A stretch of 64,000 bases of DNA, taken from NCBI GenBank assembly GCA_028821605.1, contig JAPPFM010000053.1:124001-188000 (forward strand), written 5' to 3'. The stretch comes from Candidatus Poribacteria bacterium. GTDB taxonomy: Bacteria; Poribacteria; WGA-4E; WGA-3G. The position numbers and the translations under genes are program-made. Under the pieces are notes generated by a model. It saw nothing but the letters and a program-made list of their open reading frames with translations, searched no databases and was not told where the DNA came from. This document shows positions 34,470-43,800 of the stretch, piece by piece. Within the stretch, counting starts at the first letter, position 1. Each line of letters begins with the position of its first letter.

Positions 34470-35699
34470 TCATTGGGGCGCAGGTTTGGACAAATCCGGC
34501 TGGTCACGTAATAGCAACAGGAGCGGCGCGAGCACCAACGGCAGCATCACCAAACCGTCTAACACAATCGGCAAACCGAATTGATCTCCCAAATCACCCA
34601 CAATTTTATTCAATAATCCGCCGACACCCCATGCAGCACCCATCATCAAGCCGGATGCAATGTTTTCATGCCCGCGTAGGATCATCTGTGCTAAGATAAT
34701 GTTAATCGTTATGGAACTGGTGAGGACCACATTGCCGCAAAAGAGGAGTGCGAGGAAACTAAATCCGTCAGTGTGTAACGACGCATAGAGCAGCGGTGGA
34801 GCACCGAGCAGCGAGACTAATAAAAGGACATAGGTGTTTATACGACTCATAAGCCACCCACTTGACATGATACCCATAGAACCCGCGAAAATGAAAAGCG
34901 CGATAACAAGAGAGCGCACTTGATCCGAGTAATCTTGATCGTCTAAGTGGACCGATAGAAAAGTTTCTAAACCCGTTAGCGTAACGGTTCGGAGTGCCGC
35001 AATAATGAAAAGGACGATGAGTGGCAGCATACGTGGGGAAGCAACAGTCCAAAGAGGTTCTCGCGGTCTCGGTTCCTCGTTTGGCGTTCCGCGGGTGGTA
35101 GCAGTTAAATCAAGATGCTTCTCAAATCTCAATACTTTTGGCACCAGTAACGCCACAAGTAAACCCGGTATCATCTCCCAAACGAGGTATTTCAAGCCGA
35201 ATCGATACGGGATGAACATCAGTACCAACGGACCGAGTGCACGTCCAATGTTACCGCCTGTGAGAAAAATGGAGGTCCCCAACCCTCGATCCTCAGATGC
35301 AAGGGCACCAGCATAAGTTGTCGCCTGCGGATGGAATGCGGCAATCCCAATACCACCAATAGCTAACAGCAAATATACGATATTAGCAGATGGGGCAAGC
35401 CACAAGAGGCTTAAACCGATTGCGCTAAACGCAACACCGATCGTCAGAAAATGCACTGTCTGCACCCGATCTGACAGCCATCCAAAGACAATCTGACCGA
35501 ATGAGCTAAAGACACTATAAATTGCGACGAAGTTCCCCGCTAAACTGTTTCGTGCGCCAGCTGCGGCTAACTTTGTCAGTAGGAGGGGTTGTAGATGCGA
35601 TAGAAGTGTCGCGTAGGAATCAAGAACGGTATGTGATAACGTCAGAAAATAGAACTGTTTTCGAGAGGATGTTTTTGATGAATCTTGATCGTTTTTCAT
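34470..35699 (-). CDS. MFS transporter, fosmidomycin-resistance (Fsr)-like
   Basis: 409 residues, 12 predicted membrane spans. Fsr-like marks: LSHTVLDSYATLLSHLQPLL at the first span, IGIAAFHPQATTYAGALA in span 4 and GLGTSIFLTGGNIGRALGP in span 5. A proton-driven exporter; Fsr pumps fosmidomycin and similar small molecules in E. coli, but the native cargo here is unknown. Divergent from the flippase-like gene, each with its own promoter. Confidence 0.88.
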   Translation of the reverse strand: MKNDQDSSKTSSRKQFYFLTLSHTVLDSYATLLSHLQPLLLTKLAAAGARNSLAGNFVAIYSVFSSFGQIVFGWLSDRVQTVHFLTIGVAFSAIGLSLLWLAPSANIVYLLLAIGGIGIAAFHPQATTYAGALASEDRGLGTSIFLTGGNIGRALGPLVLMFIPYRFGLKYLVWEMIPGLLVALLVPKVLRFEKHLDLTATTRGTPNEEPRPREPLWTVASPRMLPLIVLFIIAALRTVTLTGLETFLSVHLDDQDYSDQVRSLVIALFIFAGSMGIMSSGWLMSRINTYVLLLVSLLGAPPLLYASLHTDGFSFLALLFCGNVVLTSSITINIILAQMILRGHENIASGLMMGAAWGVGGLLNKIVGDLGDQFGLPIVLDGLVMLPLVLAPLLLLLRDQPDLSKPAPQ

Positions 35700-35755
35700 G
35701 AGGCGAAATAAGGACCGCGTTTCTATGAAGATTTAGCGATTGTATGATGTGGTAT

Positions 35756-35784
35756 ATTATAGGGTACATTCCCCTAAAAAGCAA
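35756..35784 (-). promoter_or_regulatory. promoter of the MFS transporter
   Basis: Minus strand TTGCTT (35779-35784), 17-base spacer, TATAAT (35756-35761), 57 bases before the start. Confidence 0.6.
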
Positions 35785-35836
35785 ATCTTTTTTCCACTAT
35801 GGAACGGACCTCCGATTTTCGACATCCTATTTCCCC

Positions 35837-35865
35837 TTGACAATTAAACCTCCGGCATATATTAT
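35837..35865 (+). promoter_or_regulatory. promoter of the flippase-like gene
   Basis: TTGACA (35837-35842), 17-base spacer, TATTAT (35860-35865), about 44 bases before the GTG start. Confidence 0.7.
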
Positions 35866-35908
35866 GATACGAATTCTGTAAGATAAAAAATCATTCATAA
35901 TTTGCATA

Positions 35909-36907
35909 GTGAGTTTGCATTTGAACAGAGAACAGTTCCGACGGGTTACGAAAATCGGTTTACCGACGGTATTGACTATCGTCATAGCTTACTTCCTTTT
36001 AAAAGAGATCGACATTCAAGAGATACCGCGAACCCTGAGCCGATTGGCCATAAAGGCACTCTTAATCGGCTTCGCGTGTTATTGTTTATTGGTTTTGGCG
36101 AAAGCCCTCCGGTTTCGAGCACTGCTCAATCTTGGTAGCAGTGTCCATCAGATATTCCCAATCTTGGCGTTGCATACCTTTTGGGGCAATATCCTCCCGA
36201 TGCGGACAGGGGATGTCTCTTATGTCTATCTGATGCAACGACGACAGAAGGTCGATGCAACGCAGGGCATAGCGTCGCTTCTGGTCGCAAGTTTGATTGA
36301 TCTCGTCCTGTTAATAGGTTTGGTGGTTGCCACCGCATGGCTGCTGCGTGCCGAGCTTCGCGACACATTCTCTGGGACAGTCCTTTATATTACACCACTT
36401 CTGATGGCGGGTGCTTTGATTGTCGGGATGGTCTTCGTCTACATCGTGCCAAACCTCTGTGTAAGGCTCGCTGAAAAATGTGCAGTGCCACTCTTGCGTC
36501 TTCAGAAACGACCTCTTACCTGGGCAGTCAACAAGGGACTAACAGTGGTCCAGGAACTGACGGGGTTCCGGTCAAATCGGCAGTTTTTAGAGGTGTGGGG
36601 ATATTCCGTAATCTGTCTTGCAATCCGCTTCGGATTTCAGTGCTACCTCGTCACTGAAATGGGTGTCGATATTCCGATGGTTGAGGTTTTGTTCGCACTC
36701 GCTTTTACCAATGTCTTTAACCTATTGCCTGTCCAAACGATTGGGAACTTCGGAACAACGGAATTTCCGTTTGTCTGGTTGCTAAATCATTTCGGCACCT
36801 CGGTGGAGACCGCGACTGTTACAGGGTTTAGTTTACATATTCTGATCCTGCTTTACTGTCTACCTTTAGGGCTGTATGGATTCTTCAGAAAACAGAAGGA
36901 GCAATAA
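35909..36907 (+). CDS. flippase-like membrane protein (lysylphosphatidylglycerol synthase TM / UPF0104 family)
   Basis: 332 residues, about eight spans, GTG start. Family segments: LRFRALLNLGSSVHQIFPIL, HTFWGNILPMRTGDVSYVYLMQRR (the conserved 'n.llP.r.Gd..r...l' motif) and NVFNLLPVQTIGNFGTTEF. These proteins resemble the membrane half of MprF and are found with glycolipid genes; a lipid-handling role is inferred. Two bases separate it from the amidohydrolase gene, so they share a transcript. Confidence 0.85.
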   Translation: MSLHLNREQFRRVTKIGLPTVLTIVIAYFLLKEIDIQEIPRTLSRLAIKALLIGFACYCLLVLAKALRFRALLNLGSSVHQIFPILALHTFWGNILPMRTGDVSYVYLMQRRQKVDATQGIASLLVASLIDLVLLIGLVVATAWLLRAELRDTFSGTVLYITPLLMAGALIVGMVFVYIVPNLCVRLAEKCAVPLLRLQKRPLTWAVNKGLTVVQELTGFRSNRQFLEVWGYSVICLAIRFGFQCYLVTEMGVDIPMVEVLFALAFTNVFNLLPVQTIGNFGTTEFPFVWLLNHFGTSVETATVTGFSLHILILLYCLPLGLYGFFRKQKEQ

Positions 36908-36908
36908 G

Positions 36909-37730
36909 ATGAGAATTATCGATCCACATGTTCACGTTTGGAAAAATGATCCGCAATTCCCGTGGGCACCGGAAACGACAAATCCGCCAGCGGAAGATGC
37001 TACAGCGGAAATGCTATTGGAATTGATGGCGGCGAACGACGTTGAAAAAACGGTTCTCGTTCAAGTCATCCATTACCGATGGGATAATCGTTATGCAGCG
37101 GATGCAATGAAAAGGTATCCCGATAAATTCATGGGCGTTTGTCGGATTAACCCTGAAGACCCAGAGGCACCAGACCATCTCAGTCGCTGGGTCGAGGAGG
37201 ATGGTTTCCATGGGGTTCGGCTCAGCCCTTCCATTGGTGAAGCAGGGGATTGGTTCACTGGTCCCTTAATGCCCCCTATCTTTCGTCGTGCGGAAACGCT
37301 CGGTGTGCCGATGCTTCTTCTCACTGGAGCCGAGCGATTGGTGGATCTCGTGCCACTTTTAGAGCAGCACCCAGAACTTGACGTTATGATAGATCACATG
37401 GCGAGCTGCTCGCCTGATGCACCTGAAAAACTTGAATTACTGCTTAACCTCGCGCAATTCCCTCGTGTTTATGTCAAGATAAGCCATACGTGGTCGATAT
37501 CGAAAACGGGTTATCCGTGGGCAGATACGTTTGAACAGGTGAAAAAAGTATATCATGCCTTCGGTGGTTCGCGGATTATGTGGGGGACCGATTGGCCCGT
37601 CTGCCTCAGCCGAGCAAGTTATGCAGAGACCTTGTCGGTGGTTCGTGATGAAATGGACTTCTTTACGCCGGAAGATCGAGAATGGGTGTTAGGCAAAACG
37701 GCACTCCGCCTCTGGCAATTCCAAGAGTGA
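36909..37730 (+). CDS. amidohydrolase family (PF04909-type TIM barrel) enzyme
   Basis: 273 residues from ATG 36909 (the frame opens earlier inside the previous gene; AGGAG lies eight bases before this ATG). First metal motif DPHVHVW, later MIDHMA and WGTDWPVCLS near the end, the terminal Asp of the family. Related enzymes hydrolyse lactones or decarboxylate small acids (e.g. 2-pyrone-4,6-dicarboxylate or fucono-lactonase types). The substrate cannot be fixed from sequence. Confidence 0.88.
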   Translation: MRIIDPHVHVWKNDPQFPWAPETTNPPAEDATAEMLLELMAANDVEKTVLVQVIHYRWDNRYAADAMKRYPDKFMGVCRINPEDPEAPDHLSRWVEEDGFHGVRLSPSIGEAGDWFTGPLMPPIFRRAETLGVPMLLLTGAERLVDLVPLLEQHPELDVMIDHMASCSPDAPEKLELLLNLAQFPRVYVKISHTWSISKTGYPWADTFEQVKKVYHAFGGSRIMWGTDWPVCLSRASYAETLSVVRDEMDFFTPEDREWVLGKTALRLWQFQE

Positions 37731-37745
37731 TTCGTGAATTAATAT

Positions 37746-37775
37746 TTGACAAATTCTTTACGCTTATGTTATTAT
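37746..37775 (+). promoter_or_regulatory. promoter of the zinc-ribbon/DUF2007 gene
   Basis: TTGACA (37746-37751), 18-base spacer, TATTAT (37770-37775). The leader that follows is about 140 bases and contains the hairpin at 37879. Confidence 0.65.
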
Positions 37776-37878
37776 GCAAAGAATAGGTTAAATGTCGTCA
37801 TGTATCCCGTTCCCAACCCTCTGCAGAAAAACAGCACCGTGGCAAGGCACCAAACGATACAAAACGCTATGCTCTTTT

Positions 37879-37905
37879 ACGGACAAGATTTCTATCCTTG
37901 TCCGT
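37879..37905 (+). promoter_or_regulatory. 9-bp leader hairpin directly before a ribosome site
   Basis: ACGGACAAG (37879-37887) / CTTGTCCGT (37897-37905), perfect stem with 9-base loop, ending five bases before AAGGAGG of the next gene. Its position suits control of translation or mRNA stability; no T-run, so not a terminator. Confidence 0.55.
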
Positions 37906-37923
37906 TCACAAGGAGGAAAAACG

Positions 37924-38271
37924 ATGCCCTTCTGTCCACAATGCAATGCTGAATATAAGATAGAAGTCTCGACATGCCCGGATTGTCAGGTAGACCTCGT
38001 GGCTCAGTTGCCCCAAACCGAGTTTACGGAATATGGAGACTGGTCCCCTGTCGAATCTGTGCCGAATGAATTGGCGGGAAACATCCTTCAAAGCGTCTTA
38101 CAGGAGGACGGCATCCCTGTATATTTACGCTGCCATGATGTGCCTAATTATGGCGCGGTGAAAGGCAACGCGAGTCAATCCGAGTGGGGTGATGTACTTG
38201 TACCGGCTAACCTACTTCCGCAGGCGCGGGAGTCTCTCAAAGCCTATTTTGATTCGCTAAAGGAAGAGTAA
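37924..38271 (+). CDS. zinc-ribbon protein with DUF2007-type signal-transducing domain
   Basis: 115 residues from ATG 37924 behind AAGGAGG. N-terminal ribbon FCPQCNAEYKIEVSTCPDC (two CxxC pairs), then the DUF2007 core: LAGNILQSVLQEDGIPVYLR ... WGDVLVPANLLPQARESL. DUF2007 resembles the fold of PII-like small ligand-binding proteins, and the ribbon-DUF2007 combination is common in bacteria of unknown function. Followed by a small basic protein 19 bases away. Confidence 0.85.
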   Translation: MPFCPQCNAEYKIEVSTCPDCQVDLVAQLPQTEFTEYGDWSPVESVPNELAGNILQSVLQEDGIPVYLRCHDVPNYGAVKGNASQSEWGDVLVPANLLPQARESLKAYFDSLKEE

Positions 38272-38290
38272 TACACGCAAGCAGGTTGCC

Positions 38291-38512
38291 ATGAAAGCCA
38301 AGCAGCTCTATCTCATTAAGGAAGCAAAATCTCACGTCCGCATGGCTGGAAAAATCCATGTGAGAGCGCACCGTAGACGCAACGGTAGTTACGTCAAAGA
38401 GCATTGGCGGCGGAAACCGAGTAAAAAGGTTGGCACTCACAGACAATTTGAGCAAATCCGCTTTTTTGAAGACGATATGCAACTTCCACTCTTTGAAGAC
38501 GACAACACCTGA
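38291..38512 (+). CDS. small basic protein, 73 residues
   Basis: Rich in Arg/Lys/His in its first two-thirds: HVRAHRRRNGSYVKEHWRRK, a 'V.aH.R..G.yV..H.R' pattern seen in short basic segments of many bacterial proteins, then an acidic end (FFEDDMQLPLFEDDNT). Could bind nucleic acid. No clear ribosome site. Function unknown. Confidence 0.55.
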   Translation: MKAKQLYLIKEAKSHVRMAGKIHVRAHRRRNGSYVKEHWRRKPSKKVGTHRQFEQIRFFEDDMQLPLFEDDNT

Positions 38513-38546
38513 CGTTGACAACACGTCGAAAGGGTTATGTGAGCAG

Positions 38547-39776
38547 ATGGCAGTCCGATGGTGTCTGTGGTATCATCGAGCGAGTCACATCTTCTCCCAA
38601 AATGCTATGATCTACTTTTTGCGAAGCTTGCAAGGATCCCGTTTTACATTATGGCACTTGCAAGCTCTGATTATTTTGCTGTTTTTCATCGCAACGACCA
38701 CACTTTTCGGTGATGTTTACCGCATCAAAAAGGGAGACACACTCCTGATTGCGGTGATCGGGCAGCCGGAGTATACACATTCCGTGCAGGTCCGTGAAGA
38801 TGGCAGAATTAGTTACTTTGGCGGCGATTTTGACGTTGCTGGACAGACAGTCTCGACGGTCAATCAGCAAATTCGCGAGTTTCTCGTTACGGAAGGGCTT
38901 GTCAGTAATCCCGTCGTTATGGTGTCGCCAGTGTTGCAAGAGAGCGGTGTTTTCGTCGGTGGTGCTGTGAAAGCACCGGGACGTTATCCCATTTCACCGG
39001 AAACTGACATCGGTTTATACCGTGCCATCGCGCTCGCAGGTGGTATGGCAGAGAACGCTGATCGCCAAGGGGTGCAGTTAATTCGGACCGACACAGCGCA
39101 AAAAGTTGAGACTTACGATCTCTCGACAAACCGTCCTTACAGCAACATCCGTGTCAATATCAACGATTTGGTGTTCGTCATGCCGCTAAGTGTCGTTGAG
39201 GTGCAAGGGCAGGTGCAGACTCCCGGAAAGCTTTTTATTCAAAGGCAGATTAGCATTGTGGAGGCACTTGCACGTGCAGGAGGTCCCACCCAAGAGGCAG
39301 ATCTCACCGCGGTGGTGAAAGTTGAAAAAAACGGAAAACTCTCCGAATTCAATCTCTCAGAACAGTTTTGGAAATCCCCACCGAACGGTACGCCTTTTCC
39401 CGCTTTATCAAACGGCGATGTGTTGTTTGTTTCCAACGTCTTCAAAGTCGAGCCTATCTATGTAACCGGCTATGTTCATAGTCCCGGTGCCCAACGCGTT
39501 CGGGGACCCTTGAAACTCTCACAAGCGATCGCCCTTAGTGGTGGGTTTGAAGCAGCAGCGAACCGCGAGGAGGTCCTCATTCACCGTCGTGAGGGCACAA
39601 TCTTGGAGGTGCCTTTTACGAGCGGTCCTACGGATGGTACGACACAACAGGTTTTGCTCTACCCGGGTGACATCTTAGAAGTGAAAAAGAAGTTTCAGAT
39701 AAATTGGGGTCTTGTCAGTACGCTTGGCTACTTCGTCCTCAGCGGCGTGGGCATTATAATCCAACTAACGAAGTAA
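38547..39776 (+). CDS. polysaccharide biosynthesis/export protein (Poly_export plus SLBB domains)
   Basis: About 409 residues from ATG 38547; ATG 38607 is equally possible, while the upper start at 38430 overlaps the basic-protein gene. A membrane/signal segment (ALIILLFFIATTTLFGD) precedes the Poly_export domain (VYRIKKGDTLLIAVIGQPEY, VREDGRISYFGGDFDVAG). SLBB repeats follow: VFVGGAVKAPGRYPI, VEVQGQVQTPGKLFI and YVTGYVHSPGAQRV. A final hydrophobic stretch (LVSTLGYFVLSGVGIII) resembles a membrane anchor. It is Wza-like and so forms or lines an exit for extracellular polysaccharide. No polymerase or glycosyltransferase is nearby. Confidence 0.88.
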   Translation: MAVRWCLWYHRASHIFSQNAMIYFLRSLQGSRFTLWHLQALIILLFFIATTTLFGDVYRIKKGDTLLIAVIGQPEYTHSVQVREDGRISYFGGDFDVAGQTVSTVNQQIREFLVTEGLVSNPVVMVSPVLQESGVFVGGAVKAPGRYPISPETDIGLYRAIALAGGMAENADRQGVQLIRTDTAQKVETYDLSTNRPYSNIRVNINDLVFVMPLSVVEVQGQVQTPGKLFIQRQISIVEALARAGGPTQEADLTAVVKVEKNGKLSEFNLSEQFWKSPPNGTPFPALSNGDVLFVSNVFKVEPIYVTGYVHSPGAQRVRGPLKLSQAIALSGGFEAAANREEVLIHRREGTILEVPFTSGPTDGTTQQVLLYPGDILEVKKKFQINWGLVSTLGYFVLSGVGIIIQLTK

Positions 39777-39801
39777 ATTGTAAGAAAGGGAAAATAGGAA
39801 T

Positions 39802-40641
39802 ATGAACGAGAATCCTTCGCAGGAGTTTGCTCTTGGTCAAATTGTTTTTTTGGAATCAGATCCCTCTATCCGTGGGGTCGTTGTTGAGGTATTAGCTGGG
39901 AGTAGTGAAAACCAGATCACCGTTTTTGCTGATGGTAAGATCCAGAGTTTTGATGCTTCTCAGTTGCAGGTGAGCACATCTTCGGATATTCTCAACCAAA
40001 TTATTAATGCCTCACCTGAGACAATTGAGCAAATTGAGTCATTGCTCCAATCGCCCGCCGAATCTACGCCGACCATCTCACCGCCACCTCAAGAGGAATC
40101 AAGCGTTGCGTCAGCAGAGCAGGACGAGAAGCAGCAGAAAAAATCTCAACCATCGAAGAAAAAGAGCAGTAATTGGGACGCTGACAGGCTCCTAAGCCAA
40201 TATTTCGCGCAACCTGTCCGCTTTATCACATATACAGGTATAAAGGATCTATCCGAAATTAAAGCAAAACCTTATACCGTATGGGGCAGTGATGCCAAGG
40301 GTAAAGAGGTTAAGATGGCGAAAATTCAGGTCCTGTTTGCATTTCCGAAGGAGAAGATGCCGGACCTGAAACCTTATGTGAAAGTAAGGCAACCGTTGAA
40401 AGTGCAAAACCTTCAGCCGATTGAGAACCCAGACGAACGGTTCCATGTTGATGACGAACTTCTTAAGCAGGCGCGAGAAAACAAATCTAACGTCAATATT
40501 GTCACACGGGCAGGATACGTCTTGAATGGCTGGCTCCAACATTTTGACGAATATGTTCTCTATATGCGGATCGGAGAGAAGGTCGTAGTTGTGTATCGAC
40601 ACAGCTTGTTTGAGTTCACGGTTGGGGAGCAAGAAAGCTAA
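39802..40641 (+). CDS. protein with probable tandem Sm/Hfq-like domains
   Basis: 279 residues. Residues about 8-58 form a small beta domain (FALGQIVFLESDPSIRGVVV) like KOW/Tudor-type modules. A Pro/Ser/Lys-rich linker (about 85-125) follows. Residues about 127-185 read DRLLSQYFAQPVRFITYTG, a middle strand YTVWGSDAKGKEV, then KMAKIQVLFAFP. Residues about 220-275 read LLKQARENKSNVNIVTRAGY, LNGWLQHFDEYVLYM and VVVYRHSLFEFTV. The last block lines up with Hfq from its N-terminal helix through Sm1 (G...L.G....FD.yV) to Sm2 (vYrHsl). The first block fits the same plan less closely. It would be an RNA-binding protein, untested. GAAAGGG-type ribosome site. No other RNA-regulation gene nearby. Confidence 0.6.
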   Translation: MNENPSQEFALGQIVFLESDPSIRGVVVEVLAGSSENQITVFADGKIQSFDASQLQVSTSSDILNQIINASPETIEQIESLLQSPAESTPTISPPPQEESSVASAEQDEKQQKKSQPSKKKSSNWDADRLLSQYFAQPVRFITYTGIKDLSEIKAKPYTVWGSDAKGKEVKMAKIQVLFAFPKEKMPDLKPYVKVRQPLKVQNLQPIENPDERFHVDDELLKQARENKSNVNIVTRAGYVLNGWLQHFDEYVLYMRIGEKVVVVYRHSLFEFTVGEQES

Positions 40642-40650
40642 CCTTCTGGA

Positions 40651-40796
40651 ATTATAGTAAAATCCGAAAACATGTTTGCAGTTCGTCAGTGAACGGGAGC
40701 CCCACCGCCGCTGGCGAGGGTGTTTTTGCTGGGGTGTTTCTTCTAGTATCCTCGCCATTGCATTGGTGTATAGGTAATTACGGGTTTTACTATAAT
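40651..40796. mobile_element. MITE-like foldback element
   Basis: 146 bases bounded by 16-bp inverted ends: ATTATAGTAAAATCCG (40651-40666) and CGGGTTTTACTATAAT (40781-40796), one mismatch. An internal stem GGCGAGG / CCTCGCC adds a foldback. No coding capacity. No clear target-site duplication. It sits at the border between the Sm-like gene and the restriction-modification gene. Confidence 0.65.
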
Positions 40797-40824
40797 CAAA
40801 CTCACGTCAATTAGGAACGCTCCA

Positions 40825-40867
40825 TAATCCTATAAATCCTATAATCCTGTAAATCCTGATTCAGACA
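40825..40867. repeat. short tandem oligonucleotide repeat
   Basis: About four imperfect copies of an 8-9 base unit AATCCTRTA (ATAATCCTATA, AATCCTATA, ATCCTGTA, AATCCTGATTCAGACAA). Sequences of this kind recur in the gaps before accessory genes in several environmental phyla, as I recall. Non-coding; not a CRISPR. Confidence 0.6.
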
Positions 40868-40884
40868 ACAAGCAAAAAACACCG

Positions 40885-43800
40885 ATGCCACACCTTAACA
40901 TAAAACCCACACACAAACCTATCAAGACCTACTACGCCGAGCTCCAAGAATATGACAACATCGGTGTAGCACACGAAGGCGCAGTCCGAACCGCATTCCA
41001 AAATCTACTCCAACACTACTGCCGACAAGCATCCCTAACCCTTGTTTGTGAAAGACCGCACTACACAGCGGAAAATAAGCGCATCCGACCCGATGGCGAA
41101 GTCGTCGATACCTTCGGGCTGCCTTACGGTTATTGGGAAGCAAAGGATACGCAGGACGACCTCTACACCGAAACAGCCAAAAAGTTTGACGCGGGCTACC
41201 CCTCAAAAAACATCGTCGTCCAATCCCCGACGCATGCACTCCTCTATCAGCACGGGCAACTGCAGTTGGACTTGGACATCACTGAGCCGAGAAACCTCGT
41301 CCATGTTCTCCAGACTTTCTTCGCATATCAGGAGGAGAACATCTCGGCATGGCATACGGCAGTTGCTGAGTTCAGGGAAACGGTGCCGGAACTCGGCAAG
41401 AAGTTGACGGTACTCATTGAAACGGAACGCCAAAATAACTCTCAATTTCAGGTCGCATTCACCAATTTCCATCAGCAATGCCAGGCTTTAATCAACCCGA
41501 ATCTCTCCATCGCTGCGGTGGAGGAGATGCTCGTCCAACACCTGCTAACAGAACGCATCTTCCGCACCGTCTTTAACAATCCTGACTTCACACGTCGTAA
41601 TATCATCGCACGCGAAATTGAGAACGTCATTGACGCACTCACCTCACAGACGTTTGACCGCAACCGGTTCCTCCAGAGTTTAGATCCGTTCTACGTTGCG
41701 ATTGAGCAAACCGCTGCTGCTATCACCAACTTCTCACAAAAACAGGGATTCCTCAACACTGTCTATGAGCAGTTTTTTCAGGGTTTCTCCGTCAAAGTTG
41801 CAGACACGCACGGCATCGTCTACACACCGCAGCCGATCGTCGATTTCATGGTGAAAAGCGTTGAGCATATTTTACAGACCGAATTCAACCGTTCTCTTTG
41901 CGATAGCGGTGTAAATATCATTGATCCATTTGTTGGCACCGGCAACTTTATTGTCAGAATTATGCAGGAACTTGATCCCATCTCGTTAGAGCGGAAATAC
42001 ACTGCCGACCCACCAGAACTCCAGTGTAACGAAGTGATGCTCCTGCCCTACTACATCGCCAATCTCAACATAGAGCACGAGTTCTACACGGCGACGAACC
42101 GGTATGTTCCTTATGAAGGTCTATGCTTGGTGGATACCTTTGAGGTCGCTAAAGCGCGGCAGGTACCGCTATTCACCCCGGACAATACGGCGCGCGTTGA
42201 GAAGCAGAAGGAAACACCGATGTTCGTTGTTATCGGCAACCCGCCCTACAATGTGGGACAGGTCAACGAGAACGACAACAACAAAAACCGGAAGTATGAG
42301 GCGATGGACAAGTTGATTGCTGAGACATACGCGAAAGACTCCAAAGCGACACTCAGAAGTCAACTTTACGATCCTTATGTCAAGGCAATTCGATGGGCAT
42401 TGGACCGAATTGGTGAGGAAGGCGTTGTTGCTTTCGTAACAAATAACAGTTTTCTTGAAGGACTGGCGTTTGACGGCATGCGGAAACACCTCGCAGAAGG
42501 CTGCGACGCGATCTATATTTTGGATTTAGGAGGCAATGCCCGGAAAGGATTGAAGGTCTCCGATGCGAATGTGTTTGGAATTCGGGTGGGAGTGAGCATC
42601 AACCTGTTTGTGAAAAAGAAAGGACGTTCGTCGAGGGCACCGCGACTCTTTTACTATCGCACTGATGACCTATGGAACAGAGAACGGAAATTCGTTTTTC
42701 TGAATGAACGTCAACACATCGGGAACCGTATTGTGTGGCAGGTGATTACACCTGATGCACGGAATACATGGCTAACCGAAGGACTCCACGCCGAGTTTGA
42801 TACCTTTACCCCAATGGGAACTAAGGAGACAAAGGCAGTAGAAAGTGAGGCAGTGGACGTGATTTTCAAAACCTACAGCAACGGTGTGAAAACCAATCGT
42901 GATGCATGGGTTTGCAATTTCAACCGAAACGCACTTGTTGAAAATACAAGCAAAATGATTGAAACTTACAATGCGGAAATGGCTCGATGGGTGCAACGGA
43001 CGAATCGGGATACTAATCTTGATGATTTTGTGATCTCTGATGAGACGAAAATCAAGTGGAGTTCAACTTTAAAGCAAAAGTTGCAGAGCGGTCAAATTGT
43101 GGCATTTACAGATACAAGAATTCGACAATCCCTTTATCGGCCATTTATAAAATCGCACCTTTACTTTGACAGAATAATGAACGATAGGGTACTCAGGTTT
43201 CCTTTTATCTTCCCTACACCGAAAATCGAAAGCGAGAATCGGGTGATATGGCTTAAAGTCGGGAAAGAGTGGCCTATGTTTGGACTAATGGTCAATCAAC
43301 TTCCTGATCAGTTACCGCAGGGCGGTTCTCAATGTTTCCCCTTCTACATCTACGACGAGGACGGCACAAACCGCCGCGAGAACATCACTAATTGGGCGTT
43401 GGCGGAGTTCCGAGCGCATTACGAGGATGACACTATCACCAAGTGGGACATCTTCCACTACAACTATGGATTCTTGCATCATCCTGCGTATCGTGAAAAA
43501 TACGAAGCGAACCTCAAGCGCGATCTTCCGCATATTCCGTTCGCGAAGGGCTTCTGGGCGTTTGCGGAGGCAGGCGCACAGTTAGCGGACCTCCACGTCA
43601 ACTATGAATCCCAACCCGAATACGATAAACTAAAGTTCATCCAGAACCCGGATGTGCCGCTCGATTGGCGTGTTGAGAAAATGAAGCTTTCAAAGGACAA
43701 AACCTCGCTTGTCTACAACGATTTTCTAACGATCAGTGGTATTCCTGAAAAGGCGTTTGATTACCGGCTCGGCACCCGCTCCGCGTTAGAATGGATAATT

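Noticed and set aside
40825-40867. CRISPR array
   Set aside because: Units of 8-9 bases without spacers are not a CRISPR; no cas gene is nearby.
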